64,000 nt of DNA, taken from Streptomyces sp. NRRL S-646 (GTDB taxonomy: Bacteria; Actinomycetota; Actinomycetes; Streptomycetales; Streptomycetaceae). The notes under the pieces were generated by a model. The model did not search any database. It was given only the letters and a program-made list of their open reading frames with translations, and was not told where the DNA came from. Where the stretch lies: NCBI RefSeq assembly GCF_000720765.1, contig NZ_JODC01000003.1:434001-498000 (forward strand). The letters are read 5' to 3'. Every line of letters begins with the position of its first letter. The stretch's first letter is position 1. The position numbers were made by a program, and so were the translations under genes. This document shows, piece after piece, positions 62,590 through 64,000 of this stretch.

Positions 62590-64000
62590 TCAGGCGAGCG
62601 GTCCCGTCACTCGCTCCACCGCGGCGACCAGACGCCCGTCGCGCACGAACGCGTCCGCGGCGGCCAGGTCGGGGGCGAGGAACCGGTCCGGACCGGGGCC
62701 CTGCACCCCCGCCGCCCGTGCGGCCGTGATGGCGGCCTGCGAAGCGGGCGCCGGGGCCAGGCCCTCGCGCAGTTCGATCGCGCGGGTGGCGGCGTACAAC
62801 TCGATGGCGACAACGCGCGTGAGGTTGTCGACGGCCGTACGCAGCTTGCGGGCGGCCGACCAGCCCATGGAGACGTGGTCCTCCTGCATGGCCGAGGAGG
62901 GGATCGAGTCCGCGGACGCCGGTACGGCCAGCCGCTTCATCTCGCTGACCAGCGCGGCCTGCGTGTACTGGGCGATCATCAGCCCCGAGTCGACACCCGC
63001 GTCGTCGGCCAGGAACGGCGGCAGACCGTGGCTGCGGTTCTTGTCGAGCAGCCGGTCGGTGCGCCGCTCGGCGATCGAGGCGAGATCCGCGGCGGCGATG
63101 GCGAGGAAGTCCAGGACGTAAGCCACCGGGGCACCGTGGAAGTTGCCGTTGGACTCCACACGCCCGTCGGGCAGCACGACGGGATTGTCCACGGCCGACG
63201 CCAGCTCGCGCTCGGCGACGAGCCGGGCGTGCGCCATGGTGTCCCGTCCGGCACCGGAGACCTGCGGGGCGCAGCGCACCGAGTAGGCGTCCTGGACGCG
63301 CGGCGCGCCGTCCTGGTGGTGCCCGGTGAGCTCCGAACCCTTCAGCACGGCCAGCATGTTGGCGGCGGAGGCACCCTGCCCCGGGTGCGGGCGGATGGCG
63401 TGCAGCTCGGGGGCGAGGACCTTGTCCGTCCCGAGCAGCGCCTCCAGCGACAGGGCGGCCGTGATGTCGGCCGACTTGTAGAGGGCGTCCAGGTCGGCGA
63501 GGGCCATGACCAGCATGCCGAGCATGCCGTCGGTGCCGTTGAGGAGGGCGAGGCCCTCCTTCTCACGCAGTTCGACGGGGGCGATCCCGTGCTCGGCAAG
63601 CAGCTCACCGGCCGGGCGGACGGCCCCGTCCGGTCCTTCCGCCTCTCCCTCGCCCATGAGCGTGAGGGCGCAGTGGGACAGAGGCGCGAGGTCGCCGGAG
63701 CAGCCGAGCGAGCCGTACTCGTGCACGACCGGGGTGATCCCGGCGTTGAGCACGTCGGCCATGGTCTGCGCGACCTCGGGCCGCACGCCCGTGTGCCCCG
63801 AGCAGACGGTCTTGAGCCGCAGGAACATCAGGGCCCGTACGACTTCCCGCTCCACCCGCGGCCCGAGGCCGGCGGCGTGCGAGCGGACGATGTTGCGCTG
63901 CAGCTGAGCGCGGAGTTCCGGGCTGATGTGCCGGGTCGCCAGGGCACCGAAGCCGGTGCTGACGCCGTAGACGGGCTCGGGCTTGGCCGCCAGCGCATCC
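62590..64000 (-). CDS. hutH: Histidine ammonia-lyase, N-terminus beyond the window
   Basis: 470 codons are visible; the gene runs off the right edge. The product shows YGVSTGFGALATRHIS near the left of the protein. The MIO-forming site is GSLGCSGDLAPLSH, with Cys-Ser-Gly in place of the commoner Ala-Ser-Gly. QDAYSVRCAPQVSG is also typical of HutH. It deaminates histidine to urocanate, the first step of histidine degradation. A start at the GTG near 63855 would cut off the conserved N-terminus, so the frame is taken to the window end. Confidence 0.93.
   Translation of the reverse strand, partial: DALAAKPEPVYGVSTGFGALATRHISPELRAQLQRNIVRSHAAGLGPRVEREVVRALMFLRLKTVCSGHTGVRPEVAQTMADVLNAGITPVVHEYGSLGCSGDLAPLSHCALTLMGEGEAEGPDGAVRPAGELLAEHGIAPVELREKEGLALLNGTDGMLGMLVMALADLDALYKSADITAALSLEALLGTDKVLAPELHAIRPHPGQGASAANMLAVLKGSELTGHHQDGAPRVQDAYSVRCAPQVSGAGRDTMAHARLVAERELASAVDNPVVLPDGRVESNGNFHGAPVAYVLDFLAIAAADLASIAERRTDRLLDKNRSHGLPPFLADDAGVDSGLMIAQYTQAALVSEMKRLAVPASADSIPSSAMQEDHVSMGWSAARKLRTAVDNLTRVVAIELYAATRAIELREGLAPAPASQAAITAARAAGVQGPGPDRFLAPDLAAADAFVRDGRLVAAVERVTGPLA

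Noticed and set aside
62590..64000. Cys-Ser-Gly in place of Ala-Ser-Gly in HutH as a defect
   Set aside because: The MIO serine and glycine are kept, and Cys at this position occurs in working members of the family, so it is not evidence of inactivation.

Overview
The window is chromosomal DNA of a Streptomyces or a close relative. Support comes from the very high G+C, frequent GTG starts, mycothiol S-conjugate amidase, a GTP-type PEP carboxykinase, an LAxTG sortase substrate, L,D-transpeptidase and subtilase lipoprotein/secretome genes, and the palindromic intergenic repeats typical of this genus. No rRNA, tRNA or CRISPR array was seen.

Layout. 1-3.4 kb: D-amino-acid/sugar-acid catabolism (PfkB kinase 5' end, D-serine-deaminase-like enzyme, D-aminoacylase) around a palindromic operator. 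3.4-13.4 kb: secreted trypsin-like protease, an anchored protein carrying an intergenic-type repeat inside its coding sequence, an aminotransferase, PEP carboxykinase, a hemolysin-III protein, an MFS exporter with its TetR regulator, and a Mut7-C protein. 13.4-19.9 kb: a four-gene operon of three membrane glycosyltransferases and a copper-radical (GlxA/galactose-oxidase-type) oxidase, probably for an extracellular glycan. 20-29 kb: YyaL-type protein and regulator, a membrane STAND ATPase with TPRs, mca, a DUF4307 protein and greA.

29.67-39.33 kb is a 9.65 kb integrative element. It sits inside the permease gene of a DrrAB-type ABC exporter. It encodes a large serine recombinase, a rolling-circle (RepSA-like) initiator, a GntR repressor with an operator cluster, an XRE/TPR regulator with its own operators, and a two-gene cassette of a 43-residue Asp/Asn/Gly/Ser-rich peptide translationally coupled to a protein-isoaspartate-methyltransferase homologue. 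That cassette looks like a stand-alone imiditide/pamtide-type RiPP locus. The element also carries a complete replacement copy of the permease it disrupts. The replacement lies just inside attR, and its GTG start overlaps the stop codon of the truncated host reading frame, so the exporter operon is probably repaired by the element itself. No FtsK/TraB-type transfer gene was found.

40-49 kb: threonine dehydratase, MarR regulator, a sigma-like protein, a small membrane protein altered by a 70 bp tandem duplication, cystathionine gamma-synthase, MsrA, a DUF4291 pseudogene split by a small terminal-inverted-repeat cassette, and a serine hydrolase. 49-64 kb: VOC protein, zinc alcohol dehydrogenase with a divergent XRE regulator, a monooxygenase-truncated-hemoglobin fusion, a large subtilase, a MacB/LolD-like ABC pair, L,D-transpeptidase, small secreted or anchored proteins, and hutH (cut by the window end).

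Functional calls rest on motifs read from the sequence and on family knowledge. No database search was possible.
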